From Vallitalea guaymasensis (GTDB taxonomy: Bacteria; Bacillota; Clostridia; Lachnospirales; Vallitaleaceae), in NCBI RefSeq assembly GCF_018141425.1, contig NZ_CP058561.1:310001-374000 (forward strand): DNA of 64,000 nucleotides, given 5' to 3'. This document shows positions 45,287-54,662 of the stretch, in pieces; position 1 is the stretch's first letter, and each line of letters starts with the position of its first letter. The notes below the pieces were generated by a model. That model did not search any database, was not told the origin of the DNA, and was given only the letters and a program-made list of their open reading frames with translations. Both the position numbers and the translations under genes were made by a program.

Positions 45287-47170
45287 TTATATAAACCATA
45301 TAGGACTAGTCCATCCAAAATGACCATTCTCTAATACTACTCTAATGTAATAATAAGTATCTTTATATAACTCTTCCCTATCAGTAACAGTTATATCCAT
45401 ATAGTTACTTGTACAGGATTCACTACAGAAAACTTCTCCATTTCTTATAACTTCAACTTTTTTAATATTACTTGGTGCTATAGTTTTTATATTTATGTCT
45501 CTAGGACTTTTATCGCCTTCATTAATACTTCCCATATCATAGCCATTAATATCAAACTTGATCACAGTTCTTGGGTGCGTAGATGCCAAAGTCTTGCGGC
45601 TGCTCAGGGACTCAAAAATACTTTCTCGAGTTTTTTCAGAAGCATATACACCTGTAATTCCTCCATAACCTGGGTTTCCATCATGACCATCACTGTTAGC
45701 GGCTGTACCCCATTTCTTACCACTATTCAGAAAATCGACAACTGTATTACCCTCAACATTTGCTCTTGCTTTTAATATCATAGGATGTTTATCGTTTTCA
45801 AATCTTCCCCATTGACTGGAATAGATTTCGCATAATACTTCATGTTCATTATCCTCTTTCCAGTTCTGTGTATCAAAACCAGTGAATTTCTGTTCTTGTT
45901 CATCTTTTCTAGGTCTTCCATTACAGTATCTATGTAGATGAGGTATAGATAAATACTCTTTTCCTTTATAGAACTTCCACATATCCCCAATATCCAATAC
46001 ATCCTCTGAAGGATATTCATAACTGCTTAGAGAATCCCTGAACAATACAACTGTATCCCCTCTTTTACTATGAAGCTCAATTCCTGGGAACGTAACTAGA
46101 CTGCCCTTTTCATAGAATCTATCTGACTCTGTTCCAATTTTATTCCAAGTATCTTTATCTACATTAACACTTCTATCTTCATTAAACATGAAAGTCTGTT
46201 CAGAAATACATATGTAATCTAGTCTAGAGACTTCTTTGGCATATAGATATCCTTCACTAGGATATGCTCCACAATCATTGTCTCTTATGTTGGCAGTAAG
46301 ATTGGAATGTGTATGAATATCTCCCCAATACAGATTGTCTGTTGAATTATCACATAATAAAACGGCTTTTTCTACATGTAAATCAGTATCTTCTACTATT
46401 ATTTCGTAAAAACCTTCTTTACTTGCCTTACCTAAAAACTTATCCTCAACTTTAGTTATTGTGGTTTTTTCTTTTGTATCCAAATTAATTATTACTAATT
46501 TGAAATTATCTGTATCATAGTCAAATATAGGATTATTGAATCTATCTACTACATTTATATCAATATTGAATTCTTCATCAGTTTTTATAATAGATGGTGC
46601 AGTTAAAACTATTCTCTTTGCTTTATCAGGTACTACCTTCACTAATGGAAATGCCTTGATTTCTTGGTACTCTCCATTACCCATTTTATCAATAAACACT
46701 TTATAAATTAAATACGTACCATTTACCCTAAAAGAAAATTGTGAGACTCTAGAAGGTGTGCACTCCCCTTCTAACCAAGGTCTATCAATACCTCCAAATT
46801 TAATCTTAATAATCTGTCCTTCTTTTAGACCATTATCCAGTGTTACAACAGCGATACGATTGCTGTCAACCCATCCTGTTATATGACTAAAAGCACTAGG
46901 AACTTTTTCTATTCTTACGTCAACCTTAATATCATCTTCTTCACCAACAGCATAGATATAATTAGGTTTCCAATAATCATAGGTTTGAAGATATTCCTCA
47001 CTTCTTTGATGTTGATAAGCTGGAACAAGAATCTTGATACTTCCACCTTTTTCTATATTTTCTTTTGCCTTGAATTGTAATTCCCACTCTAATTCACCAT
47101 TAACAACTATCTCATCACAGATATTAACTACTAATGTCCCTACTTCAGTATTAACTATATGCTCTCTCAT
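45287..47170 (-). CDS. DUF3604 (PHP-like) domain protein
   Basis: A protein of 627 residues. The N-terminal part (1-275) is beta-rich. The DUF3604 part starts YWGDIHTHSNLT near 285, with LDYICISEQT, LVTFPGIELHSKRGDTVVLF, SIPHLHRYC, CEIYSSQWGRFE and WGTAANSDGHDGNPGY. These His/Asp/Glu clusters match PHP-type metal sites. DUF3604 proteins are found in polysaccharide loci and are thought to act on sugar substituents. There is no signal peptide. It may be monocistronic, with the ROK regulator upstream in the same orientation. Confidence 0.78.
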   Translation of the reverse strand: MREHIVNTEVGTLVVNICDEIVVNGELEWELQFKAKENIEKGGSIKILVPAYQHQRSEEYLQTYDYWKPNYIYAVGEEDDIKVDVRIEKVPSAFSHITGWVDSNRIAVVTLDNGLKEGQIIKIKFGGIDRPWLEGECTPSRVSQFSFRVNGTYLIYKVFIDKMGNGEYQEIKAFPLVKVVPDKAKRIVLTAPSIIKTDEEFNIDINVVDRFNNPIFDYDTDNFKLVIINLDTKEKTTITKVEDKFLGKASKEGFYEIIVEDTDLHVEKAVLLCDNSTDNLYWGDIHTHSNLTANIRDNDCGAYPSEGYLYAKEVSRLDYICISEQTFMFNEDRSVNVDKDTWNKIGTESDRFYEKGSLVTFPGIELHSKRGDTVVLFRDSLSSYEYPSEDVLDIGDMWKFYKGKEYLSIPHLHRYCNGRPRKDEQEQKFTGFDTQNWKEDNEHEVLCEIYSSQWGRFENDKHPMILKARANVEGNTVVDFLNSGKKWGTAANSDGHDGNPGYGGITGVYASEKTRESIFESLSSRKTLASTHPRTVIKFDINGYDMGSINEGDKSPRDINIKTIAPSNIKKVEVIRNGEVFCSESCTSNYMDITVTDREELYKDTYYYIRVVLENGHFGWTSPIWFI

Positions 47171-47332
47171 AGCTCACTTGCTCCTTTACAATAATATTTA
47201 TTTGAATACATTACTTTCATAATGAAAGTAAATTAATAAAAAAATAACCTCTCTTATCCTAATTAGATTTTAGCATAAAATATATATATTTTCAATATGA
47301 ATAAATATATTAATTATATTACAATCATACAA

Positions 47333-48502
47333 TTATACATTAAAAACTTTGTCCATAATAAGCGCAGTAGCACTATATTCTATCATCATTTTCTCTTTTG
47401 ACCTGATTACCCAATCTATATCATTTAACTTAATGTCAAAAGCTAAATCTTTTACAAGGTTCTTCAAGATACTTAGTGCATCCTCATAGTAATCAAAAAT
47501 CTCTCCCGATAAAACTACCACATCTGGATTAATTACGACCAATAGATTAGAAACAGCTATAGCTATTTTGTTAAGGGCATTATTTATTATATCGACACAT
47601 ATTTCATTCTTAACATTTGCCATTTTACATATATCAGTTAGTGAAGCATCTTTATCACCTTTTTTATCTCTATAAGCCTTTTCTATTGCCCCTTTGGAAC
47701 AATAAGCTTCCAAATGACCTTTTTTGCCGCAATAGCATTCTTCACCATCAGGTTGAATTATCATATGACCAATCTTACCAGCAAGATTATTTTTACCTCT
47801 CACCAATTGATTGTTACATATAATACTACCTCCAACGCCTTCACCTAAGTAAATATATATCAGACTCTTTTTATTATTGCTTAGCTTATTATTAATCAGA
47901 TATTCTCCGATTAAATCAGTATTGGTATTATTTTCAACCATTATTACACAATTATATCTTTCCTCTAAAAATCTCTTGATATCTACATCTTCAATGCCTT
48001 TCTTAAGTTTTAATATAGTCCCTGATTTATAATCTAATATACCTCTTGATGCAACACCAATGCCCAACACCTTGTCTTTATTAATCTGCGCATTATTAAT
48101 AGATGCTGTTATTAGCTTATCCAACTCTTCCAATAAAACATCTGCATTATTTATTGCTACTATACTTAGAGTATCTTTGTAGATGATCTCTGACTTAAGA
48201 TTAGTGATGCATATATATATACTACTCTTGGAAATATTGATACCTATTATATAGCTGGCATTTTTATTAACTATAAGACTTATTGGTTTTCTCCCTACAT
48301 AAGTATCTTCTTTACCAACTTCCATAACTAAGTCTTCCTTAATTAGGCTTTCTACAATTCTAGAAACCGAGGGTGCTGATAATTTTAATGTCTTCTCTAT
48401 GTCAGTTCTTGATATTGGTCCATCTTTCAATATCATCTTGAAAATCTTAATCTTATTTATTGATTTCATTTGAGATTTACCCTTTTTTTCAATCTTGAAC
48501 AA
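47333..48502 (-). CDS. ROK family transcriptional regulator
   Basis: A protein of 389 residues. The N-terminal winged helix (about 11-60) reads INKIKIFKMILKDGPISRTDIEKTLKLS, then PSVSRIVESL. The ROK sugar-kinase-like domain has GIGVASRGIL, YLGEGVGGSIICNNQL and the zinc motif GEECYCGKKGHLEAYCSKGA. These are NagC/XylR-type repressors of sugar genes. TTG start at 48502 is chosen because GGAGGA lies 8 bases upstream. It shares a 369-base divergent region with the hydrogenase operon and may regulate the DUF3604 gene. Confidence 0.85.
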   Translation of the reverse strand: MFKIEKKGKSQMKSINKIKIFKMILKDGPISRTDIEKTLKLSAPSVSRIVESLIKEDLVMEVGKEDTYVGRKPISLIVNKNASYIIGINISKSSIYICITNLKSEIIYKDTLSIVAINNADVLLEELDKLITASINNAQINKDKVLGIGVASRGILDYKSGTILKLKKGIEDVDIKRFLEERYNCVIMVENNTNTDLIGEYLINNKLSNNKKSLIYIYLGEGVGGSIICNNQLVRGKNNLAGKIGHMIIQPDGEECYCGKKGHLEAYCSKGAIEKAYRDKKGDKDASLTDICKMANVKNEICVDIINNALNKIAIAVSNLLVVINPDVVVLSGEIFDYYEDALSILKNLVKDLAFDIKLNDIDWVIRSKEKMMIEYSATALIMDKVFNV

Positions 48503-48617
48503 TAAAATCTCCTCCATAACAGTTTTATTAATTGATATAATATTATACAAAATATGAAAATTTTTCAATAGCATTGGATATTAAAAATAAAATAATGCTA
48601 TAATTGGTTAATATTTT

Positions 48618-48635
48618 TTGTTAATTAATTAACAA
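48618..48635. promoter_or_regulatory. Rex-type operator upstream of the hydrogenase operon
   Basis: TTGTTAATTAATTAACAA is a perfect palindrome that matches the Clostridia Rex consensus TTGTTAANNNNTTAACAA exactly. It lies just upstream of the predicted -35 box. A second half-site TTGTTAA (48659-48665) overlaps the -10. Rex senses the NADH/NAD+ ratio, so operon control by redox state is expected. Confidence 0.78.
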
Positions 48636-48640
48636 AATCA

Positions 48641-48668
48641 TTGACTTTTTTTTAATTTTTGTTAATAT
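48641..48668 (+). promoter_or_regulatory. Promoter of the sensory hydrogenase operon
   Basis: TTGACT (48641-48646) and TAATAT (48663-48668) with a 16-base spacer. The leader would be about 195 bases and contains a CTAATACA/TGTATTAG hairpin near its start (48679-48703). Confidence 0.6.
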
Positions 48669-48871
48669 ATATATGAACCTAATACAATAGACTTATGTAT
48701 TAGCATATAAAAACAGTTAGATGAAAAACTCATATTAATTATATACCAAAATATTATATAATCAACAAATGTATATATATATCTTTATATTAATAACTAA
48801 AAATTTCATTAAATATATTTAACAAATTTTATAGGTAATACATAATTATTTTATTAAAAGGAGTGGTTAAA

Positions 48872-49123
48872 ATGTTAACAATTAATATTTGTATAGGTAG
48901 TGCATGCCATTTAAAAGGGTCTTATTCAGTCATTTCAAAGCTCCAAGAATTAGTTAAAGATCAATCTTTAGAAGATAAAGTTGAAATAAAAGGTGCTTTT
49001 TGTCTTGGAAGATGCACCGAAGCAGTATCAGTCAAAGTAGACGATAAAATATATTCAGTCTGTCCAACTACAACTGAAGAATTTTTCAATAACGAAATCT
49101 TAACTAAGTTACCACAACAATAA
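48872..49123 (+). CDS. NuoE-like (2Fe-2S) thioredoxin-like ferredoxin
   Basis: A protein of 83 residues with the four cysteines of a thioredoxin-like 2Fe-2S ferredoxin: CIGSACHLKG near residue 6 and FCLGRC near 44-49. The fold corresponds to the NuoE/HndA C-terminal domain, which passes electrons to a hydrogenase or flavoprotein. It is the first gene of a four-gene operon and ends 13 bases before the sensory hydrogenase. The ATG at 48872 follows AAGGAGTGGTTAAA; an upstream GTG would overlap that site. Confidence 0.88.
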   Translation: MLTINICIGSACHLKGSYSVISKLQELVKDQSLEDKVEIKGAFCLGRCTEAVSVKVDDKIYSVCPTTTEEFFNNEILTKLPQQ

Positions 49124-49136
49124 GGGGGTTATTATT

Positions 49137-50849
49137 ATGAAGATAATGGATTTTTTACCTGCTAATTGTAAAAATTGTTATAAGTGCGTAAGAAATTGCC
49201 ACGTAAAAGCAATAAGAATAGTTGATGACCAAGCACAGATTATGGAAGACCATTGTATCGGTTGCGGACAATGTTTTGTAGTCTGTCCACAGAATGCCAG
49301 AAATATAAAAAGTGATTTAAGTGCTATAAAGAATTCTATACAAAGTACTAAAAAAATGGTTGTTACATTAGCACCCTCTTATAGTGGTATTTATAAAAAA
49401 CCAAAAAAACTTATAGCTGCTCTAAGAGCACTTGGTTTTGAAGTAATAGAAGAAACAGCAATAGGTGCAGAAATAGTAAGTGACTTATATAAGGAATATA
49501 TGGGTAATCATAATGATAAGAAGAACCTGATTACTTCATGTTGTCCATCAGTGAATTTATTGATACAACGTTACTATCCAGAATTACTCCCCTACCTGCT
49601 CCCTGTAGTATCCCCTATGATAGCCCATAGCATATTACTAAAAGAAAAATACGGTCAAAATTCATTTATTACTTTTGTAGGACCATGTATTTCTAAAAGA
49701 TGTGAAGCTTTTGGTTACCAGGAAACTGGAGATATTGACGCTATTCTATCCTTTGAAGAATTAGATACTTGGTTACATGAAGAAGGAATAATACTAAATG
49801 ACCTAGAAGACTCATACCTTGATTCATCAGCTTCCTCATATGGTCAGAGATATCCTCTAGAAGGTGGTATCTTAAAAGGAATTGAAGATGACATTACTAG
49901 AAATGGATATCGTTCAGTAAGTGTTACAGGTATAGAAGACTGTAAAAACCTGTTTGAGACATTATCAAAAGAAGATGTTGGAAATCTATTCATCGAAGCG
50001 AATATATGTGCCAACGGATGTATCAATGGTCCAGCTGTCAGCAAGAATAGTGAAAATGTTCATCTAAGACAACTTCATGTTGATGATTACTTAGAGGAAA
50101 AAGAAGCTCTAGAATATGAATTAACCAATAAAAGGGTTTATAATCGTTCATTTACCAATAGCCATGTTACTAAAAAACTTGCCTCAGAAGAAGAAATAAA
50201 AGAGATTCTAAAATCAATGGGTAAAGTTGTTAAGGAAGATGAGCTTAATTGTGGTGCCTGTGGTTACAATACCTGTCGTGAAAAAGCCCAAGCTGTATAT
50301 GAAGGTATGTCTCAACCAGAAATGTGCATCCCTTACATGAGAAGTAAAGCTGAAAAACTTTCAAACCTCATTTTTGAAAGCACACCTAACATAATCCTAT
50401 TGTTAGATGAAAACCTTAATATCGTTGATGTCAACCCTGCTTGTGAAAGTGCTTTTATGATTCATTCCAACTTATCAAAAGGCAAAGCTTTATCAACATA
50501 CATTGATGATAGTGATTTTAGACAGGTTTTAGAAACAAAACGAAATATTGTTAATAAGAGAGTAGTTTATTCTCATTACAATTTGATTGTTAATGAAACC
50601 ATTTTATTTTTACCAAAACAGAATCTGATTATGGCTATTTTATATGATGTTACTAATATAGAAAAGAAAAACCAAGAACTTATTAATCTTAAGAAAAACA
50701 CTTTGGAAGTGGCTGATAATGTCATTGAGAAACAAATGCGTGTAGCTCAAGAAATAGCTAGTCTCCTAGGTGAAACAACCGCTGAAACAAAGATTACTTT
50801 GATGAAATTACAACAGATTGTTTTAGGCGAGGAAGGTGTTACTAAGTGA
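49137..50849 (+). CDS. Sensory [FeFe] hydrogenase with PAS domain (HydS-like, group C)
   Basis: A protein of 570 residues. Two 4Fe-4S motifs are at Cys11/14/17/21 and Cys40/43/46/50. The H-cluster ligands are all present: TSCCP at 133-137, PCISKRCE with Cys184, and ICANGC with Cys291 and Cys295. After residue about 380 come a further Cys-rich motif (CGACGYNTC, PEMCIPY) and a PAS domain (about 415-520). This is the architecture of group C sensory hydrogenases, thought to detect H2 or redox state and signal to a kinase or phosphatase. The next gene, the phosphatase, overlaps by GTGA. Confidence 0.9.
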   Translation: MKIMDFLPANCKNCYKCVRNCHVKAIRIVDDQAQIMEDHCIGCGQCFVVCPQNARNIKSDLSAIKNSIQSTKKMVVTLAPSYSGIYKKPKKLIAALRALGFEVIEETAIGAEIVSDLYKEYMGNHNDKKNLITSCCPSVNLLIQRYYPELLPYLLPVVSPMIAHSILLKEKYGQNSFITFVGPCISKRCEAFGYQETGDIDAILSFEELDTWLHEEGIILNDLEDSYLDSSASSYGQRYPLEGGILKGIEDDITRNGYRSVSVTGIEDCKNLFETLSKEDVGNLFIEANICANGCINGPAVSKNSENVHLRQLHVDDYLEEKEALEYELTNKRVYNRSFTNSHVTKKLASEEEIKEILKSMGKVVKEDELNCGACGYNTCREKAQAVYEGMSQPEMCIPYMRSKAEKLSNLIFESTPNIILLLDENLNIVDVNPACESAFMIHSNLSKGKALSTYIDDSDFRQVLETKRNIVNKRVVYSHYNLIVNETILFLPKQNLIMAILYDVTNIEKKNQELINLKKNTLEVADNVIEKQMRVAQEIASLLGETTAETKITLMKLQQIVLGEEGVTK

Positions 50850-52015
50850 AATATTTTATAGATATTTTTCATAATAGCATTAATAAATACGGCGAACAAC
50901 TATGTGGTGACAAAGTAGAGATAATACGTACAGAAGACAGTGTAATCGCTGTTCTATCTGATGGATTAGGAAGTGGTGTAAAAGCTAATATACTTGCTAC
51001 CCTAACAGCAAAGATAGCAGCAACCATGTTAAAAGAAGGGGCAAGTATAAAAGACACAGTAGATACTATTGTGAATACTCTACCTGAATGTCAGGTAAGG
51101 AAACTTGCCTACTCTACTTTCACTATGATAAAAATAGATAAATCAGGAGAAGTATATATTGCAGAATACGATAATCCACCGATTTTTATATATCGAAACG
51201 GAATAGATTTAGCATTAAATAAACGTAAAATTGATATTAACGGTAAAACCATTTTAGAAAGCAATTTCAAATTAATGGTTGGAGATAACATCTCTGTCAT
51301 AAGTGACGGTGCTGTCCATGCAGGTGTTGGTGCACTTCTTAATCTTGGATGGCAATGGGACAATATCAATGACTATCTTAGAGACCTTGCGAAAGTGGAA
51401 AAAACATCACGTAACATAAGCGGTAATTTCATTGGAGTATGTAACAATCTATATGAAGACCATCCTGGTGATGATACCACTATAATGAATATCAGAGTAC
51501 GTGAAATAGAAAATATAGACCTGTTTACAGGTCCTCCCGAAGATAGGGATATGGATAAATGGATAATCAATAAATTATCCAAGGGCAATAGTAAAAAAGT
51601 AATATGCGGAGGAACTACAGCAAATATAGCTTCCAGAGAATTGAATCGTGAAATCTATGTAGACATTGAAACCATGGCAAAAGACGTACCTCCTATGGCA
51701 TATATGGATGGTATTGACCTAGTAACTGAAGGAGTACTGACCTTAAAACAAACTCTAGAACTGCTTAAAAATTATTCTAGAGAAGATTTCACTACTAAAG
51801 CCAACTATCTGAATGAAAATAATGGAGCTAGCAAACTAGCCAATTACTTAATAAATGAATGTACACATGTACATTTCTGGGTAGGAAAAGCAGTTAATCC
51901 TGCTCATCAAAACCCTAATTTCCCTACCAGCCTTAACATTAAGCTAAAGATTGTAGGAGAATTAGCAAATGAACTAGAAAACATAGGTAAGCAAGTTACT
52001 ATAACCTATATCTAG
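50846..52015 (+). CDS. SpoIIE/PP2C family protein phosphatase
   Basis: A protein of 389 residues. Residues about 1-205 form a PP2C-like core with DGLGSGVKANI, ISDGAVHAGVG and PGDDTTIMN, which carry the metal-binding aspartates. The C-terminal 180 residues (about 206-389) form an extra domain with CGGTTANIASRELN and MAYMDGIDLVTEG, of no assigned function. It begins with GTG overlapping the stop of the sensory hydrogenase. Coupled translation and operon position suggest that it passes the hydrogenase signal on by removing phosphate from a Ser/Thr target. Partner kinase not seen. Confidence 0.87.
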   Translation: MKYFIDIFHNSINKYGEQLCGDKVEIIRTEDSVIAVLSDGLGSGVKANILATLTAKIAATMLKEGASIKDTVDTIVNTLPECQVRKLAYSTFTMIKIDKSGEVYIAEYDNPPIFIYRNGIDLALNKRKIDINGKTILESNFKLMVGDNISVISDGAVHAGVGALLNLGWQWDNINDYLRDLAKVEKTSRNISGNFIGVCNNLYEDHPGDDTTIMNIRVREIENIDLFTGPPEDRDMDKWIINKLSKGNSKKVICGGTTANIASRELNREIYVDIETMAKDVPPMAYMDGIDLVTEGVLTLKQTLELLKNYSREDFTTKANYLNENNGASKLANYLINECTHVHFWVGKAVNPAHQNPNFPTSLNIKLKIVGELANELENIGKQVTITYI

Positions 52016-52091
52016 ATACTTACACTAAATACTTATGTGAATTAATCATATAAAGTCTATATACAGTTGTTTCATAATTAGGAGGAAGACA

Positions 52092-53561
52092 ATGAGAAAA
52101 TTTGAAACTAATGTGCAACTACTAAAATACAAAGTACTAAAAGAAGTAGCTTCATCTGCACTAAACAATACATTAGAAAAAGATATATTAGATATTCCAA
52201 ATAAAATTATCCCTGGTCCTAAACCAGAAACCAGATGTTGTATATATAAAGAAAGAGCTATAATAAATGAACGAGTTAAATTGGCAATGGGGGGCGACGC
52301 TGACAATGATAACACAATACAAGTTATTGATATGGCCTGTGATAGCTGTCCTATCCAAAAATACTCTGTTACAGAAGCCTGCAGAGGCTGTATAGCTCAC
52401 AAATGTAAAGAAGCCTGTCCATTTGATGCAATAGATTTTTCTGGACAAAAAGCTCACATAGATACAGATAAGTGTAAAGAATGTGGTAGATGTGCCAATG
52501 CATGTCCTTACAATGCCATTATTGAAATCCAAAGACCTTGTGTAAAAGCGTGTAATGCAGATGCAATAAGCATAGATCCAGATACTAAAAAGGCTTCAAT
52601 AGATTATGAGAATTGTATCAGCTGTGGTGCCTGTGTATACCAATGTCCTTTTGGCGCTATTATGGATAAATCATCTATAGTGGACGTAATTAGACTAATT
52701 GAGGAATCAGCTAAAAACAATAACTACAAAGTATATGCTATGATTGCACCTGCCATTTCTAGTCAATTTACTTATGCCAAAATAGAACAAGTAATCACTG
52801 GAATCAAGAAATTAGGCTTTCACAATGTTGTCGAAGTTGCCTTAGGTGCTGATATTATTGCATATTATGAAAGCACACAAGTTGCAAAAGAACTAGGCGA
52901 AAAAGAATGGATGACTACATCCTGTTGTCCTGCATTTGTTACATATATCAAGAAAAACTATCCTGATCTTATAGATCATATATCAACTGCTGTTTCTCCT
53001 ATGATTGCTACTTCACAGCTCATCAAGAATACGGACCCTACAGCGAAAACTGTTTTCATTGGTCCATGTACTGCTAAAAAATCAGAAATCAATGAACCTG
53101 ACCTAAAAGGTGAAGTTGACTATGTTCTTACATTTGAAGAATTGCAAGCATTATTTGATGCTCATGATATAAAAGTAGAAGAATGTGATGAAGGGATTCT
53201 AGATAATGCTTCTTATTTTGGAAGGATATTTGCTAGATCTGGCGGGGTTACAGATGCTATTAAGCATGTTGTAGAAACCAACAATCTGGATATTGATATT
53301 AAACCTGTAGTATGTGACGGACTAAATGAATGTTCCAAAAATCTGAAATTAGCAAAATTCAACCGTTTACAAGGTAACTTCATTGAAGGAATGGCTTGTG
53401 AAGGTGGTTGCATATGTGGTCCCGCTTCACTATCTCATGGAGCCAAGGATAAAAAAGAAGTAGATAAATATGGTAAATTGGCCATTGAAACAACTGTTAA
53501 TGACGCTATTAGAATATTCAATATGGATTCACTTAACTTGAACAGAGAAAATCACGAATAA
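52092..53561 (+). CDS. [FeFe] hydrogenase, group B
   Basis: An [FeFe] hydrogenase of 489 residues. Many N-terminal cysteines (about 40-170) form 4Fe-4S motifs such as CDSCPIQ, CRGCIAHKCKEACP, CKECGRCANACP and CISCGACVYQCP. The H-cluster region has TTSCCPAF, GPCTAKKSE and EGMACEGGCICGP. The long ferredoxin-like front and this C-terminal motif spacing are typical of group B enzymes. These are probably monomeric, but the physiological direction is unknown. An AGGAGG site precedes the ATG. The 76-base gap from the phosphatase gene suggests the same transcript. Confidence 0.9.
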   Translation: MRKFETNVQLLKYKVLKEVASSALNNTLEKDILDIPNKIIPGPKPETRCCIYKERAIINERVKLAMGGDADNDNTIQVIDMACDSCPIQKYSVTEACRGCIAHKCKEACPFDAIDFSGQKAHIDTDKCKECGRCANACPYNAIIEIQRPCVKACNADAISIDPDTKKASIDYENCISCGACVYQCPFGAIMDKSSIVDVIRLIEESAKNNNYKVYAMIAPAISSQFTYAKIEQVITGIKKLGFHNVVEVALGADIIAYYESTQVAKELGEKEWMTTSCCPAFVTYIKKNYPDLIDHISTAVSPMIATSQLIKNTDPTAKTVFIGPCTAKKSEINEPDLKGEVDYVLTFEELQALFDAHDIKVEECDEGILDNASYFGRIFARSGGVTDAIKHVVETNNLDIDIKPVVCDGLNECSKNLKLAKFNRLQGNFIEGMACEGGCICGPASLSHGAKDKKEVDKYGKLAIETTVNDAIRIFNMDSLNLNRENHE

Positions 53562-53689
53562 ATATACCAACCATTAACTTTACATACATATTTTTATTAT
53601 GTCTATATGATGATTATTATCCCTTTCCCAATCATTGTATAGGCATATTATTTTTATGAATTATAATTTCTATATTTACAGGATTGATT

Positions 53690-54127
53690 CTACGATCTAC
53701 ACTCTTTACAAGTGCCTTGCATTACTATAGTTACATCCTCAACATTAACACCATATGTTTCTTCAGTATAGTTTTTAAGTTTCACTATATCAAGTCCAAT
53801 CTTGGCATCATTGCAATCAAATACTTTTTTGCATTCTTTGCATTTAAAATGGACATGTAGACATTTTTCACTGAAAACCTTTAGTTCATAGTAATTAACT
53901 TTATCAATCATTATTTCATTAATAATTCCTGCTTTAGTCAGTAATTCTACTGTTCTGTATACCGTTGCAAATCCAATCCCAGTAGCTTTTAATTTGTCAT
54001 ATATCTCCTCTACCCTAAAATGCTCTTGGTGATTCAAAAGAACTTCTAACACAGCTCTACGTCTTGAAGTCAATTTTATGTCCTTTTCATTTAATAATTT
54101 TTCTATCATCAATAATTTATTTTCCAT
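53690..54127 (-). CDS. Fur family metal/redox-responsive regulator
   Basis: A protein of 145 residues with the N-terminal winged helix (LTSRRRAVLEVLLNHQEHFRVEEIYD). C-terminal metal residues are HVHFKCKECKKVFDC and GTCKECRS, two CxxC motifs that hold structural zinc. Family members sense iron (Fur), zinc (Zur) or peroxide (PerR); the residues visible do not decide which. It is convergent with the hydrogenase operon and lies downstream of the MinD/NifX cassette, in the same orientation as that cassette. Confidence 0.9.
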   Translation of the reverse strand: MENKLLMIEKLLNEKDIKLTSRRRAVLEVLLNHQEHFRVEEIYDKLKATGIGFATVYRTVELLTKAGIINEIMIDKVNYYELKVFSEKCLHVHFKCKECKKVFDCNDAKIGLDIVKLKNYTEETYGVNVEDVTIVMQGTCKECRS

Positions 54128-54162
54128 AACATCACCTTTACACTTATTTTTATAATATTAAA

Positions 54163-54234
54163 TATGGATAGCAAAAACTAATTTATAAATAAATTGTAGA
54201 GAGAGGAGAATATATTCCTTCTTTGCTATCCATA
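54163..54234. other. Inverted repeat between the Fur gene and the NifX gene
   Basis: TATGGATAGCAAA at 54163-54175 and its exact complement at 54222-54234 enclose 46 bases. The loop contains GGAGAATATATTCC, a small palindromic core. It sits upstream of the Fur gene and past the NifX stop. It may be a terminator or an operator, but has no clear T-run. Confidence 0.45.
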
Positions 54235-54265
54235 ATAAAATATCATTTGCAACTAATACTTATGA

Positions 54266-54625
54266 TTATTCTTCACAGCCTTCATCATGATGTGAATGAT
54301 CGTGGCAAACACTTCCTGTAGATTCTAATTTTCCATCAAGATAACTCTTAATAACTTCATCTAATTCTCCTGAAGCACCAACAATTACTGAAATATTATT
54401 TTCGTTGAATAGTTGTTGAGCTGTTGCACCCATTCCTCCAGCAATAATTACATTAACATTTTTTTCTCCAAGAAATCTAGGTAAAAAACCTGGTTTGTGA
54501 CCTGGGTTAGCTACTAATGTAGTGTCTTTGACCTGATTATTTTCTACCTCATAGATTTGAAATCCTTCACAATATCCAAAATGTCCTGAAACTACATTTC
54601 CTTCCTTTGCTATAGCTACTTTCAT
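54266..54625 (-). CDS. NifX/NifB-like dinitrogenase cofactor-family protein
   Basis: A protein of 119 residues of the Nitro_FeMo-Co (NifX/NafY) fold. It starts MKVAIAKEGNVVSGHFGYCEG and has VIIAGGMGATAQQLF. The C-terminus is rich in His, Glu and one Cys (HDHSHHDEGCEE), suggesting metal binding. Such proteins, outside nitrogen fixation, accompany MinD/ferredoxin ATPases. It is the last gene of the four-gene cassette, 37 bases from the MinD-like gene. Confidence 0.85.
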   Translation of the reverse strand: MKVAIAKEGNVVSGHFGYCEGFQIYEVENNQVKDTTLVANPGHKPGFLPRFLGEKNVNVIIAGGMGATAQQLFNENNISVIVGASGELDEVIKSYLDGKLESTGSVCHDHSHHDEGCEE

Positions 54626-54662
54626 TATAAATTCCTCCTTGAATAATATTTATTATTTGATT

